A DNA stretch of 64,000 nt from an uncultured Oceanospirillaceae bacterium (GCA_913057435.1 CAJXNY010000010.1:1-64000); one strand, 5' to 3'; numbered from the stretch's first letter, positions 10,589 to 21,615 are shown. Program-made: numbers and translations. The notes: generated by a model not told the origin, from the letters alone.

Positions 10589-10819
10589 ATGTTTAGACAG
10601 GTAGAAGTCGGTTTTTATCGGCATTACAAAGGGGCGCGTTATGAAGTGCTGCATACAGCCCGGCACTCAGAAACAGAGGAGTGGCATGTGGTCTATCGTC
10701 AGTGTTATGGCGATCAGGCGCTCTGGATCCGGCCGCTGGTGATGTTTACCGAAACCGTACGCTTGACCGATGGGACTGAGGTTGCGCGCTTTGAGCTGGA
10801 GTCCGATTCCCGTTGCTGA
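10589..10819 (+). CDS. DUF1653 domain protein
   Basis: YRHYKGARYEVLHTARHSETEEWHVVYRQCYGDQALWIRPLVMFTETV. Confidence 0.85.
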   Translation: MFRQVEVGFYRHYKGARYEVLHTARHSETEEWHVVYRQCYGDQALWIRPLVMFTETVRLTDGTEVARFELESDSRC

Positions 10820-10864
10820 CGCGGAATCTACCGCGCCCGTTGACCGAAGCGCGGTTATGGCGGG

Positions 10865-11566
10865 TTACCAGAAGCGGTCCATATCTTTGGATAGCTGGTC
10901 GGTAAGCTTGTGACGCTTGGGTTCTACTTCTGTGATTAGTGTTTGCAGCTCGGCCAGGCGTTCCTTCTTCATAATGGGTGGCAAGGCTGAGCCAACCAGC
11001 AGGGCTTTGGCGTGTTTGAAGTGCGACAGGGCAACCAGTGGTTCTTCGCGATCTTTATAACGCATCCCTTGTGACATGTGTGCGCCGACCACAACGCTGA
11101 CTTTCATTCGGTATAGCTCTTGCTGGTAGCTGCGGGCCAGACTGACGGTGAGCTTGCTGTGGCGGGCCATTTGCAGAATCAGTTTTTCAGAAAAGTTGAT
11201 GTAGATCTGGGCGCGCTTAAGCGATTTGTCGCTGGCGAAAGCGGCATCATCGGCGACGGTGTTGTCGGCACCATTTTTCTGCTCAGTCAGATCGGCATAC
11301 AGGGGGGAGTCGGGTGCCAGCATTCCGACCTCTTCGATCTGCGACATGGCATGTTCGTCAATTTTATGGACGATGTCTGATTTGCAGTTGGCTTCCCGAA
11401 GCACGCTCAGGGTCTGGATGGTGTGTTCAGCCTGAACAGAGAGGAACTTAAGACGTTCTTCTTTGGCTTTTTGTTGTTGTTCTCGGGTGGCGATGATGTA
11501 GTTGGCAGTCAATGCAATGACACCTACAACAGCCAGCAGGACAACATACATAATATTATCTAGCAT
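10865..11566 (-). CDS. Hypothetical membrane-anchored protein
   Basis: ORF 233 aa, N-terminal TM segment followed by charged helical sequence. Confidence 0.6.
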   Translation of the reverse strand: MLDNIMYVVLLAVVGVIALTANYIIATREQQQKAKEERLKFLSVQAEHTIQTLSVLREANCKSDIVHKIDEHAMSQIEEVGMLAPDSPLYADLTEQKNGADNTVADDAAFASDKSLKRAQIYINFSEKLILQMARHSKLTVSLARSYQQELYRMKVSVVVGAHMSQGMRYKDREEPLVALSHFKHAKALLVGSALPPIMKKERLAELQTLITEVEPKRHKLTDQLSKDMDRFW

Positions 11567-11797
11567 AAGTGACGATAGATCTCATCCAGGGTTGAGTAAT
11601 CATGTGAAATTGCAGGGCTATTTTCCACTGAAGTTCCGGTATGGTAAAGCTGGAATCACCAGGTAACTGTACAAATTTAAGTGGAAAATTGGAATCCGCT
11701 GCTTGACCCCTGACCTTTGTGCACTTATATATGCACCCAGTTTTGGTCACTGTTGTTGCCACAATTATTTCCTGTTTCCTTGAAGGACTTGGATTCT

Positions 11798-14458
11798 ATG
11801 GGTAAATCGCTCGTTATCGTCGAGTCACCCGCAAAAGCGAAGACTATTAATAAATACCTCGGCAATCAGTTTGTTGTGAAGTCCAGTGTGGGTCATATTC
11901 GTGACCTGCCGACAAGTGGTGGGGCGAGTAAGTCCGACCCGAAAGAGCGTGCGCGTCAGGCGGCAATTACACGTAAGTTGTCGCCGGAAGACAAAGTTAT
12001 TCACCGCAAACGCAAAGCAAAAACACAACTGATCAGCCGCATGGGTGTGGACCCGGAAAAAGATTGGGATGCCCACTATGAAGTCCTGCCGGGTAAGGAA
12101 AAGGTAGTCGACGAGCTGAAACGGTTGGCGAAAAATGCCGACACTATCTATCTCGCGACCGATTTGGACCGCGAGGGGGAAGCCATCGCCTGGCACCTGC
12201 GCGAGGCAATCGGTGGTGATGATAGCCGTTATCGCCGTGTTGTGTTTAACGAGATCACCGAAAAAGCGATTCAGGGTGCTTTCGAAGCCCCCGGTCAGCT
12301 GGATATGGCGCGGGTTAATGCGCAGCAGGCGCGCCGGTTCCTTGACCGCGTCGTTGGCTATATGGTGTCTCCTCTGTTGTGGGAAAAAATCGCCCGCGGT
12401 CTGTCTGCTGGGCGTGTGCAATCCGTTGCGGCCCGGCTGGTCGTTGAGCGTGAGCGTGAGATCCGTGCGTTTATCCCGGAAGAGTACTGGGAGATTCACG
12501 CAGATACGCTGACAAGCGCTGAAGAGCCGCTACGGCTGCAGGTTGCCAAGCGCAATGGTGAGAATTTCCGGCCTAACTCTGAAGAGCAGACCCGCGATTC
12601 TCTAGCGGGCCTGGAGGGGGCTACGTTTGAAGTTATCAAGCGTGAAGACCGTCCGACCAGTAGTAAGCCCTCTGCGCCGTTTATTACCTCAACGTTGCAA
12701 CAGGCTGCCAGTACCCGGCTGAGCTTTGGCGTTAAGAAAACCATGATGATGGCCCAGCGCTTGTATGAAGCGGGTTACATCACGTATATGCGTACCGACT
12801 CCACCAACCTGAGTGCGGATGCTGTGGCGGCTTGTCGCGACTACGTGCTCACGCATTATGGTGAAGCGTACCTGCCAGAAAACCCGAATCGCTACAGCAG
12901 CAAAGAGGGGGCTCAGGAGGCGCATGAGGCGATCCGTCCGTCGGATATGGCCGTGTTGGCAACAGACCTTAAGGGCATGGACCGCGATGCGGAGCGCCTG
13001 TATGACCTGATTCGACGTCAGTTTATCGCCTGTCAGATGATGCCAGCCAAGTACACCAGTAGCCGTATCCAGGTGAAAGCCGCAGAGTTTGAACTGACCA
13101 CCAAGGGTCGTATTCTGCGCTTTGATGGTTATACCCGGGTTATGCCGCCGAAAGGAGGCAAGGGTGATGAGGATTTGTTGCTGCCGGATGTTAACGGTGG
13201 TGACGTGCTGAACGTGCAGCAGCTGGACCCGCGTCAGCACTTTACCAAGCCAACGGCGCGTTTCACTGAAGCCAGCCTGGTTAAAGAGCTGGAAAAACGA
13301 GGGATTGGCCGTCCGTCCACCTATGCATCGATTATTTCTACGATCCAGGATCGTGGTTATGTTGAGGTGCAGAACCGTCGTTTTTATGCCCGTAAAATGG
13401 GCGATATAGTCACTGAACGTCTGATTGAGAACTTTGCCGATCTGATGGACTATAGCTTTACGGCGCGGATGGAGGAGTCGCTGGATGATGTAGCGATGGG
13501 AGAGGAAGATTGGAAAAATCTGCTCAACCGTTTCTACGAAGGGTTCCAGAAAACACTGGAAACGGCGCAGGGTGAAGAGGGCGGTATGCGCCCGAACAGC
13601 CCGACCGAAACCAGTATTGATTGTCCGGATTGTGGTCGCAAGATGATGATTCGTACTGGTAGCACCGGGGTTTTCCTTGGCTGCTCCGGTTATGCCCTGC
13701 CGCCGAAAGAGCGCTGTAAGGCGACGATCAATCTGGTGTCCGGTGATGAAGTGGTCAGTGTCGATGGCGATGATGAAGAAGAGTCCCGTATTCTTCGTAA
13801 CAAACATCGCTGTAAACTCTGTGACTCGGCCATGGATTCTTACCTGATTGATGAAAAACGTAAGCTGCATGTCTGCGGTAATAACCCGGATTGCGCTGGT
13901 TTTGAGGTTGAGTCCGGTGAGTACCGGATTAAGGGTTACGATGGGCCATCGCTCGAGTGTGATAAATGTTCGGCGGAAATGCAGCTGAAAACGGGCCGCT
14001 TTGGCAAGTTCTTCGGGTGTACCAATGCCGAATGTAAAAACACTCGCAAGCTGCTGAAAAGCGGTGAAGCTGCGCCACCGAAGATGGATCCCGTGGCGAT
14101 GCCTGAGCTGCAGTGTGAAAAGGTAGAGGATACCTACGTGCTGCGCGATGGGGCTTCAGGATTGTTCCTGGCGGCCAGTCAGTTCCCGAAAAACCGTGAA
14201 ACCCGTGCCCCCAAGGTTGCTGAAATTCTGCCACATCAGGCAGAAATTGATGCCAAGTACACGTTCCTGTTCTCGGCACCGACCCATGACCCGGATGATA
14301 ATCCGAGCGTGATTCGGTACAGCCGAAAGACTAAAGAGCAGTACGTGATGACGGAACTGGAAGGTAAGGCAACGGGCTGGAAGGCGTTTTTCGCTGATGG
14401 CAAGTGGCAGGAAGAGCTACCAAAGAAAAAGGTAACGCGTAAAAAGACGGAAGATTGA
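11798..14458 (+). CDS. topA: DNA topoisomerase I
   Basis: [29 protein letters not shown] active-site Tyr, C-terminal C4 zinc ribbons; ATG at 11798 preferred over upstream ORF start. Confidence 0.95.
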   Translation: MGKSLVIVESPAKAKTINKYLGNQFVVKSSVGHIRDLPTSGGASKSDPKERARQAAITRKLSPEDKVIHRKRKAKTQLISRMGVDPEKDWDAHYEVLPGKEKVVDELKRLAKNADTIYLATDLDREGEAIAWHLREAIGGDDSRYRRVVFNEITEKAIQGAFEAPGQLDMARVNAQQARRFLDRVVGYMVSPLLWEKIARGLSAGRVQSVAARLVVEREREIRAFIPEEYWEIHADTLTSAEEPLRLQVAKRNGENFRPNSEEQTRDSLAGLEGATFEVIKREDRPTSSKPSAPFITSTLQQAASTRLSFGVKKTMMMAQRLYEAGYITYMRTDSTNLSADAVAACRDYVLTHYGEAYLPENPNRYSSKEGAQEAHEAIRPSDMAVLATDLKGMDRDAERLYDLIRRQFIACQMMPAKYTSSRIQVKAAEFELTTKGRILRFDGYTRVMPPKGGKGDEDLLLPDVNGGDVLNVQQLDPRQHFTKPTARFTEASLVKELEKRGIGRPSTYASIISTIQDRGYVEVQNRRFYARKMGDIVTERLIENFADLMDYSFTARMEESLDDVAMGEEDWKNLLNRFYEGFQKTLETAQGEEGGMRPNSPTETSIDCPDCGRKMMIRTGSTGVFLGCSGYALPPKERCKATINLVSGDEVVSVDGDDEEESRILRNKHRCKLCDSAMDSYLIDEKRKLHVCGNNPDCAGFEVESGEYRIKGYDGPSLECDKCSAEMQLKTGRFGKFFGCTNAECKNTRKLLKSGEAAPPKMDPVAMPELQCEKVEDTYVLRDGASGLFLAASQFPKNRETRAPKVAEILPHQAEIDAKYTFLFSAPTHDPDDNPSVIRYSRKTKEQYVMTELEGKATGWKAFFADGKWQEELPKKKVTRKKTED

Positions 14459-14534
14459 GCGCGGTAACCGTATGGATGGCGTCGCACAAATGTGCGACGT
14501 CCCATTAAGGGATTAATTGCAAGCAGGAGTAACT

Positions 14535-15059
14535 ATGAGCTGTGTCTATCTGGCGCGTACCAACCAGAAACTGAACTTTGCCCGTATCCACCTGGATGCG
14601 TTGCGTGGGGGTTGTCAGTCGACAGGTTGGAACAAGCATATACTGATCGAATCCTATAACGAGTCAGTGCTGTTTCATCTGGCCTCAGCTTATGGTGCTT
14701 TCCTGCGTGAAATCGCAGAGCGTTACCAGCTGGATGTGTCTCACATCGATGGCTATCGGACGCTGGCGGATGATCTTGAAAATAGTGGCCAGGAGTGCCC
14801 TGAGCTGAAAGAACTGAGTGTTCTGGAAGCTGAACAGGGTAGCTGGTTGCACAAGATGATTCATGCCTATGAAGCGTGCTGGCGGGCGACGGATAAAGCG
14901 GCCCCGGTCAATGCTGCCAGCAGTCTGTCTGAAATCCATGTGGCTCAGGTTAACCCTGATCACACGGATGAGAGTGCAATCGTTGAAGAGTACCAGGGCT
15001 GGCTCGATGCGCTGCGTGATCTGATTGACCGTCAGCGCACGGGTATGCAGGAGTGGTGA
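14535..15059 (+). CDS. Conserved hypothetical protein (DUF6586-like)
   Basis: SCVYLARTNQKLNFARIHLDAL; RBS caggag before ATG 14535. Confidence 0.6.
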   Translation: MSCVYLARTNQKLNFARIHLDALRGGCQSTGWNKHILIESYNESVLFHLASAYGAFLREIAERYQLDVSHIDGYRTLADDLENSGQECPELKELSVLEAEQGSWLHKMIHAYEACWRATDKAAPVNAASSLSEIHVAQVNPDHTDESAIVEEYQGWLDALRDLIDRQRTGMQEW

Positions 15060-15065
15060 AGCAAG

Positions 15066-15344
15066 GTGTCTGATACCTTAAAGAAACACGGTGAGACCGA
15101 AGAAGAGTTATTGCTGGAAATTATTCAGCTGGATAATGGAGATCTTGCGTTACGTCGTGCCGATCAGCCTGAGGATGCGCAGCCAATGTTGCATGTCGGG
15201 GTGTCTGACGAGTTGCGTGAGGTCATGCAGGAGCGTTATGTGGATATCGCGCGGGTCATGTTGACCGCCGGGGTGAAGCTGATGGCCGAAGCGGGGTTTG
15301 TGGGTGACGATATATCCCAGGCACCTCAGCCAACAGTGCACTGA
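15066..15344 (+). CDS. Conserved hypothetical protein
   Basis: 92 aa, GTG start, 6 bp after the preceding gene, same operon, ends before a strong terminator. Confidence 0.6.
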   Translation: MSDTLKKHGETEEELLLEIIQLDNGDLALRRADQPEDAQPMLHVGVSDELREVMQERYVDIARVMLTAGVKLMAEAGFVGDDISQAPQPTVH

Positions 15345-15360
15345 AAGCCGTTTACTGCAG

Positions 15361-15398
15361 ATACAACAAAGCCGACCCGGGGGTCGGCTTTGTTGTAT
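15361..15398. terminator. Bidirectional terminator hairpin between 15066-15344(+) and lexA(-)
   Basis: atacaacaaagccgaccc-gg-gggtcggctttgttgtat: perfect 18-bp inverted repeat with A/T flanks on both sides. Confidence 0.85.
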
Positions 15399-15465
15399 CC
15401 AGCCCGCCAGAACGGTGCTGTCGGCGTATCGTTACGGCCTCGGCTGGTTTAGGCAGAATACATGC

Positions 15466-16077
15466 TTACAGCAGTTCATTCCGGCGGATAACACCAACCC
15501 CCAGTCCTTCGATGGCCAGCGTCTGCTCGCGCAGATCGATAACGATGGGCTCAAACTCTTCGTTCTCGGCGATCAGCTGCACCATGTGACCATCCTGCTT
15601 GAAGCGTTTGACCGTGACTTCTTCATCCAGCCGGGCAACAACAATCTGGCCATCGCGCGCCTGATTACACTGATGCACGGCCAGCAGATCACCGTCCATA
15701 ATACCGATGTTTTTCATACTGGAGCCACGTACCCGCAGCAGGTAGTTGGCGTTGGGGTGGAAAAACTCGGCAGAGATGGTGCAATGATCTTCGATATGTT
15801 CCTGGGCCAGAATCGGGTTGCCAGCGGCAACCTGGCCGACGATAGGCAGACCTTCGTTCGCGGCTTCAAGCTCGGGTACCCGGATGCCACGGGAGGTGCC
15901 TGGGATAATCTCGATGGCACCTTTACGGGCCAGTGCCTTCATGTGTTCTTCGGCGGCATTGGCAGAGCGGAAGCCCAGCTCTTTGGCTATGTCAGCACGC
16001 GTGGGCGGGAAGCCTGTGTCCAGAATGTAGGTTTTGATGCATTCCAGTACTTCCGTTTGGCGTTGGGTCAGCTTCAT
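15466..16077 (-). CDS. lexA: LexA repressor
   Basis: [60 protein letters not shown] cleavage site, S/K catalytic dyad region. Confidence 0.95.
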   Translation of the reverse strand: MKLTQRQTEVLECIKTYILDTGFPPTRADIAKELGFRSANAAEEHMKALARKGAIEIIPGTSRGIRVPELEAANEGLPIVGQVAAGNPILAQEHIEDHCTISAEFFHPNANYLLRVRGSSMKNIGIMDGDLLAVHQCNQARDGQIVVARLDEEVTVKRFKQDGHMVQLIAENEEFEPIVIDLREQTLAIEGLGVGVIRRNELL

Positions 16078-16113
16078 TGTGGATCCCGCTCATCTTGGTT
16101 GTCTGTACAGTTA

Positions 16114-16129
16114 CTGTGATTATATACAG
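16114..16129. promoter_or_regulatory. LexA (SOS) box between lexA and dinG
   Basis: CTGtgattatataCAG, matches CTG-N10-CAG with AT-rich core, 37 bp upstream of lexA ATG. Confidence 0.85.
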
Positions 16130-16327
16130 GTGTTTTTTGCTGTAAAGCCGGTTCTGTTTAAATATCCAGTAGTTTGCTAGAATCTCAGCTCTGAAAATAT
16201 GGCTTCCAGGCTGGGCTTTTCAGAGTCAGGGGCGCGCTGTTCAGGCGTTGTCCAGGTTCTATTTCGCGCCTGCTGCCGTGCCTGTTCGGACCGGTTGAGC
16301 GGTGTAACATCCGGATTTACGACGCCA

Positions 16328-18439
16328 GTGCTAAGTAACGATCTCAAGAAAAAGATCCAGACCGCCTACAGTACGTTTTTAAAAAACAGGTCTCTCAACC
16401 CGCGTAGCGGCCAGAAGCATATGATTGCCGAGGTGGCGAAAACCCTGGCCCGTGCCGACGGCAGTGGTGAGCAGCAGGGGGAGAATATCTGTGTGCTGGA
16501 GGCCGGAACCGGAACCGGTAAAACCATTGCCTATCTGCTGGCCTCGATACCTGTGGCGCAGAAACAGGGTAAGAAAGTGGTGGTTTCCACCGGGACAGTG
16601 GCGCTGCAGGAACAGCTGGTGATGAAAGACCTGCCCCAGCTGATCTCTGATTCGGGCATCAGTACTACCTATTCGCTGGCCAAGGGTCGGGGACGGTATT
16701 TTTGCGTCAGCAAGGCTGAGGCAGTGCTGGAATCCCAGGGCGAGCTGGGCCAGATGGCGCTGTATGCCGATGAAGTGGCCCAGCGGCTGGATGGTGATCA
16801 GGTGGCCTGGTATCAGGATTTGCTGAACCGTTTTGCTTCGGGCAACTGGGATGGCGATCGTGACAGTCTGAGTGAGGCGGTGGAAGAGGCTGAATGGCGG
16901 CCGATGACCAGCGATCATCTACAATGTACCAACCGCCGTTGTTCTAATTTCAGTATCTGCCCGTTTTTCAAAGCCCGGCAGGAGCTGGACAAAGTTGATC
17001 TGATCGTCGCTAATCATGACCTTGTGCTGGCAGACCTTTCACTCGGCGGCGGGGCGATTCTGCCGGAACCGGCGGAAACGATTTATGTGTTCGATGAAGG
17101 TCATCACCTGGGCGTGAAGACCACCAGTCACTTTGCCTATAGTCTGAGAGTTCGCTCCAGTCAGCGCTGGCTTAATAGCAGCACCCGGCAGCTGAGCAAA
17201 CTGTTGACCGATTGCTCTCATCAACTGGTGTTAACCGATTGCATCGAAAAGCTGGCTCAGCCGTATAAAACGATGGAAGAGCAGCTGGAGCTGTGGCTGC
17301 TGATGATGGAGCAGCTGTTTGTTGATCGTAAAGATGATCGTGACGCCCGAATCCGTTTTGCGCAGGGCATTATTCCTGATGAACTGGCGGTGATCGCCAA
17401 AGCCTTTGCTCAGGTTGCCGAGGTAGCAGTCGCCAAATTTGAACAGATAGTTGATCTGCTCAAAGAGGCAATGGATGGCGAACTGGCCGATATTCCCCGT
17501 GATATGGCAGAGTTGTGGTATCCGCAGGTTGGGGTGTTTGCTGCGCGTATGCAGGGCATGTACTGGCTGGCGAAGGCCTGGGCGACTCCTGATGTACCGG
17601 GTGAGTCACCAACGGCGCGCTGGGTTACCCGTATTGATAGTCTGGATGGTGTAGACTTTGAGTGTCGCAGCAGTCCGGTGTCGGCCGCCCAGACGCTGCA
17701 GGAACATCTGTGGAAACATTGCCATGGGGCGGTCATTACCTCGGCGACGATTACGGCGCTGGGTCGGTTTGACCGGGTGCTGAATGATCTGGGGTTACCG
17801 GCGGGCACTACCTGTCGTCAGCTACCGAGTCCGTTTAATCACCAGCAGGCGGCAGAGCTGTATATTCCGGCGATGGATTATGATCCTAAAGACCCGGATC
17901 AGCATACCGAGGCGGTGACAAAGTTCCTCGCTGAGGCGCTGCCACAGGCGCGTTCGACACTGGTGTTGTTCAGTTCCTGGCGGCAGATGTTATCGGTGCT
18001 TGAACGAATGCCCGATTCCATTAACAATAGCGTGCTGGCCCAGGGTCAGATTGGTAAGCAGGAAATTCTTACCCAGCACAAGGCGCGGGTAGATGAAGGC
18101 AAGGCCAGCATCATTTTTGGGCTGGCGTCATTTGCTGAAGGGGTGGATCTGCCTGGTGATTATCTCACCGAAGTGATCATTGCCAAGTTGCCATTCAGCG
18201 TCCCGGATGACCCGGTTGATGCCACCATGGCAGAATGGATTGAAATGCGCGGAGGTAACGCCTTCGCTGAGTGGTCGGTACCGATGGCATCGATGCGCCT
18301 GACACAGGCGACCGGTCGATTGCTACGTACGGAAGCTGATAGCGGACGCATTGTCCTGCTGGACCGACGTTTGATTACCCGGCGCTATGGTCGACAATTG
18401 CTCGACGCACTACCGCCGTACAGACGTAATTTTGCCTAA
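16328..18439 (+). CDS. dinG: ATP-dependent DNA helicase DinG
   Basis: VLEAGTGTGKTIAYLLA Walker A, FDEGHHL DEAH-like box, QATGRLLRTEADSGRIVLLDRR; start inferred at GTG 16328 (ORF open from 16199). Confidence 0.88.
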   Translation: MLSNDLKKKIQTAYSTFLKNRSLNPRSGQKHMIAEVAKTLARADGSGEQQGENICVLEAGTGTGKTIAYLLASIPVAQKQGKKVVVSTGTVALQEQLVMKDLPQLISDSGISTTYSLAKGRGRYFCVSKAEAVLESQGELGQMALYADEVAQRLDGDQVAWYQDLLNRFASGNWDGDRDSLSEAVEEAEWRPMTSDHLQCTNRRCSNFSICPFFKARQELDKVDLIVANHDLVLADLSLGGGAILPEPAETIYVFDEGHHLGVKTTSHFAYSLRVRSSQRWLNSSTRQLSKLLTDCSHQLVLTDCIEKLAQPYKTMEEQLELWLLMMEQLFVDRKDDRDARIRFAQGIIPDELAVIAKAFAQVAEVAVAKFEQIVDLLKEAMDGELADIPRDMAELWYPQVGVFAARMQGMYWLAKAWATPDVPGESPTARWVTRIDSLDGVDFECRSSPVSAAQTLQEHLWKHCHGAVITSATITALGRFDRVLNDLGLPAGTTCRQLPSPFNHQQAAELYIPAMDYDPKDPDQHTEAVTKFLAEALPQARSTLVLFSSWRQMLSVLERMPDSINNSVLAQGQIGKQEILTQHKARVDEGKASIIFGLASFAEGVDLPGDYLTEVIIAKLPFSVPDDPVDATMAEWIEMRGGNAFAEWSVPMASMRLTQATGRLLRTEADSGRIVLLDRRLITRRYGRQLLDALPPYRRNFA

Positions 18440-18457
18440 CCAACGAGAATCAAAACG

Positions 18458-19906
18458 TTGAGCACAGAACAATCAGTATCGCAGCAGACCTCTGCTGACA
18501 GCAATGACAGAAACGAAAAGCGTAACCCGCGTCGCCGTCGTCGCCCGGGTAGTAGCAGCCGTCGTCGTGCGCCGTCTCGACGCCCTGATGTTCAGGAAGC
18601 TCAGGACGTTCAGGAGACTCAGGAGGTTCAGGGAATTCAAAACGTTCAGGCGGTTCAGGACGGGCCGGTTGTTCAGCCGAGTGTGGCTGACAGTACGGGC
18701 TGGAACCCAGCGCAGTTTGTGGTGGAACCTGAAGAGGGCAAGAGTCGCTTCCATGACTTTAACCTGCCTGATGCGCTGATGCAGGCCATTGCGGAGCTGG
18801 GTTACCAGTACTGTACGCCGATTCAGGCAGCCACCATTCCGGTGTCGCTGGCGGGCAAAGATATTATTGGTAAAGCACAGACGGGCACCGGTAAAACCGT
18901 GGCGTTCCTGCTGGGGATTATTACCGATCTGATTGACTACCCATTGACCGAGCGTCGTCGTAAAGGCGAGCCCCGTGCCCTGATCGTCGCGCCAACCCGT
19001 GAGCTGGCGTTGCAGATCGGTTCAGATGCGGAGAACCTGGCTAAACATGCGGGTTTGCACGTGGTTACGCTGGTGGGTGGCATGGACTACGACAAACAGC
19101 GCCGCCAGCTGCGTGAGCGTGATGTTGATATTCTGGTGGCAACACCGGGCCGTCTGATCGATTTCGTCAATGGTAAGGAAGTCGATCTGTACAATGTTGA
19201 AGTGCTGGTGCTGGACGAAGCCGACCGCATGCTGAGCATGGGCTTTATCCCGGATGTACGGACAATTATCCGTAATACGCCGCGTAAGGGTGCTGATCGT
19301 CAGACGTTGCTGTACAGCGCTACGTTCTCCGATGACATTATGAACCTGGCGAACCAGTGGACACTGGAGCCGGAAATCATCGAGATCGCTCCGGAAAAGA
19401 AAACCACTGACAATATTACTCAGCGGGTATTTCTTGTCGCCGGTGAAGATAAATATAAACTGCTGCGTAACTACATTCGCGTCAACAACGTCGAAAAAGT
19501 GATTGTATTTTGTAACCGTCGTAACCAGACCCGCGACCTGGCTGCGCGACTGGAAAAAGATGGCGTGAAAGCAGCGCTGATGTCCGGTGAAATTCCGCAG
19601 AACAAGCGCCTTAAAGTACTGGAAGGTTTCCGTGAAGGGGATGTTCAGGTATTGGTAGCGACTGATGTTGCTGGCCGTGGTATCCATATCGATGGCGTGA
19701 CTCACGTGATCAACTACCACCTGCCAGAAGAAGCGGATGATTATGTACACCGCATTGGCCGTACTGGCCGTGCCGGTGCGACAGGCACATCGGTTTGCTT
19801 CGCCTGTGAACAGGATTCGTTCATGATTCCTGAGGTTGAGGCGGAAACCGGGGTTAAGCTGGAATGTGTCCATCCGGATCCAGAACTGCTGGAAGACCTG
19901 TCCTGA
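18458..19906 (+). CDS. rhlB: DEAD-box RNA helicase RhlB
   Basis: [44 protein letters not shown]; Arg-rich N-terminal extension; TTG start. Confidence 0.88.
   Translation: MSTEQSVSQQTSADSNDRNEKRNPRRRRRPGSSSRRRAPSRRPDVQEAQDVQETQEVQGIQNVQAVQDGPVVQPSVADSTGWNPAQFVVEPEEGKSRFHDFNLPDALMQAIAELGYQYCTPIQAATIPVSLAGKDIIGKAQTGTGKTVAFLLGIITDLIDYPLTERRRKGEPRALIVAPTRELALQIGSDAENLAKHAGLHVVTLVGGMDYDKQRRQLRERDVDILVATPGRLIDFVNGKEVDLYNVEVLVLDEADRMLSMGFIPDVRTIIRNTPRKGADRQTLLYSATFSDDIMNLANQWTLEPEIIEIAPEKKTTDNITQRVFLVAGEDKYKLLRNYIRVNNVEKVIVFCNRRNQTRDLAARLEKDGVKAALMSGEIPQNKRLKVLEGFREGDVQVLVATDVAGRGIHIDGVTHVINYHLPEEADDYVHRIGRTGRAGATGTSVCFACEQDSFMIPEVEAETGVKLECVHPDPELLEDLS
18590..18661 (+). repeat. In-frame 9-bp tandem repeat (gttcaggan)x8 encoding (V/A/T/I)-Q-x tripeptides in rhlB
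   Basis: [24 protein letters not shown]. Confidence 0.85.
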
Positions 19907-19922
19907 TCTCAGGCAGTCTCTT

Positions 19923-21395
19923 ATGAAAACCCTTGACCAACTACGGCTGGATACACCGTTCAGTCGTATTTCACCGTTGCTGAGCAGCCCGGTGCAACCG
20001 CAGCCACTGGTCAATCCCCATGTGGCTGCGTTCAGTGCCTCGGCGGCCAGTCTGCTGGATCTTGATCCCTGTAAAATTACCGCCGCAGGGCTGGTTAAGG
20101 TCTTTGCCACGGACCAGCTGCTGGTGGGCAGTGAGCCAGTTGCTACGGTGTATTCAGGTCATCAGTTTGGTGGCTATACTCCGCAACTGGGTGATGGCAG
20201 GGCACTGCTACTGGGTGAATATGAGAACCGGCTGGGCGAACGCTGGGAAATCCAGCTCAAAGGCTCAGGCAAAACGCCGTATAGTCGCCACGGTGATGGT
20301 CGGGCGGTGATCCGCTCGACGATCCGTGAGTACCTGGCCAGTGAAACCATGGCGGCGCTGAATGTGCCGACGACCCGTGCGCTGTGCCTGTTTGGCAGTG
20401 AAACACCGGTAGCCCGCGAAAGCATCGAAATGGGGGCCTTGCTGGTTCGCCTCAGCCCCAGTCATATCCGCTTTGGTCATTTCGAATACCTCTACTACAC
20501 CCGTCAGCATGAGGCCTTGCCGTTGCTGGCTGATTTCCTGATCCGTCGTTTCTACCCCCAGGTGGCGGGCGATGCTGATCCTTACGGCGCGCTGTTTGAA
20601 CAGATAGTCGAACGTACGGCGCGGCTGGTAGCGCACTGGCAGGTGGTGGGGTTCGCCCATGGCGTACTCAACACGGATAATATGTCGGCGATTGGTGTGA
20701 CCCTGGATTATGGTCCGTATGGATTTCTGGACCAGTACCATCCGGGCTTTACCCCCAATACCAGCGATACGACTGGCCGTTATGCGTTTGCGGCGCAACC
20801 CAATGTGGTGCTGTGGAACTGTGTTGCCCTGGCACAGGCGTTTACTGCGCTGACCAGCCGGGAGCGGCTGGAGCAGGCGCTGTCACGTTATGAGCCAACC
20901 TTTCAGCGTACCTACGCTGAGCTGATGGCGGCGCGTTGCGGTTTGCCGTTCAGCAATGGCGCGACAGAGCGGGCCAGTGATGAACAGACCGCTACATTGA
21001 TTCGTGAGCTGCTGGCGCTGATGGAACAGCATAAAGCGGATTACACGCTGACATTGCGGGCGCTGGTGGATGCCGCCGAGCAGGATAGCCTTGAGCCCCT
21101 GCAGGCGCAGTTACCGGCGGCTGAGCTGGCTGGCTGGTTTCAGCGCTACCGGGCTCATCAGGGTGGAAATGCGCAGTTACTGGCCTTGATGGCGCGCAGT
21201 AATCCACGGTTGCAGTTACGTAACTACCTGGCCCAGCTGGCGATTGAAGCGGCTGAGCAGGATGATTATTCTGTGCTGGATAGCCTGATGGGCGCATTGC
21301 GCACACCCATGGCGGTGCTCAGTGACAGCCAGCAACATTTCGCGGCACCACCTCCGCCGTGGGGCTGTAACCTTAACCTGAGTTGCTCTTCCTGA
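19923..21395 (+). CDS. selO: SelO/YdiU family protein (protein AMPylase)
   Basis: VYSGHQFGGYTPQLGDGRALLLGE, IQLKGSGKTPYSRHGDGRAVIRSTIREYLASE, HGVLNTDNMSAIGVTLDYGPYGFLD; ATG at 19923. Confidence 0.93.
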   Translation: MKTLDQLRLDTPFSRISPLLSSPVQPQPLVNPHVAAFSASAASLLDLDPCKITAAGLVKVFATDQLLVGSEPVATVYSGHQFGGYTPQLGDGRALLLGEYENRLGERWEIQLKGSGKTPYSRHGDGRAVIRSTIREYLASETMAALNVPTTRALCLFGSETPVARESIEMGALLVRLSPSHIRFGHFEYLYYTRQHEALPLLADFLIRRFYPQVAGDADPYGALFEQIVERTARLVAHWQVVGFAHGVLNTDNMSAIGVTLDYGPYGFLDQYHPGFTPNTSDTTGRYAFAAQPNVVLWNCVALAQAFTALTSRERLEQALSRYEPTFQRTYAELMAARCGLPFSNGATERASDEQTATLIRELLALMEQHKADYTLTLRALVDAAEQDSLEPLQAQLPAAELAGWFQRYRAHQGGNAQLLALMARSNPRLQLRNYLAQLAIEAAEQDDYSVLDSLMGALRTPMAVLSDSQQHFAAPPPPWGCNLNLSCSS

Positions 21396-21396
21396 T

Positions 21397-21615
21397 ATGA
21401 CTGATAAACATAACACCCGTAAGATTTCGCGCATTATTGCAGTGGTCGTCAGTGCGGTCTTTGCTGCGTTGGCCGTTGCCGGGTTTAACCGCACCGGGGA
21501 TGTGACGCAGCTGGTGCTGTTCCTGGGCCTGTCTGCATTCAGTTACATGCTGGTGATCTATCTCTTTAAAGGAATAAATCGGTTACTGGATGCCGTGGAT
21601 GACCGCGAGCACTGA
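21397..21615 (+). CDS. Small membrane protein (two TM segments)
   Basis: 72 aa, two hydrophobic segments, directly after selO. Confidence 0.6.
   Translation: MTDKHNTRKISRIIAVVVSAVFAALAVAGFNRTGDVTQLVLFLGLSAFSYMLVIYLFKGINRLLDAVDDREH

Noticed and set aside
12689-13870. 393-aa minus-strand ORF
   Set aside because: Antisense to topA with no family motifs; explained by codon bias of the sense gene.
16103-16118. Second possible LexA box CTGTACAGTTACTGTG
   Set aside because: Lacks the terminal CAG; overlaps the good site but does not fit CTG-N10-CAG.
15298-16119. 273-aa plus-strand ORF
   Set aside because: Antisense to lexA and runs through the 18-bp terminator hairpin.
19022-20110. 362-aa minus-strand ORF
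   Set aside because: Antisense to rhlB and the start of selO, which are both clearly coding.
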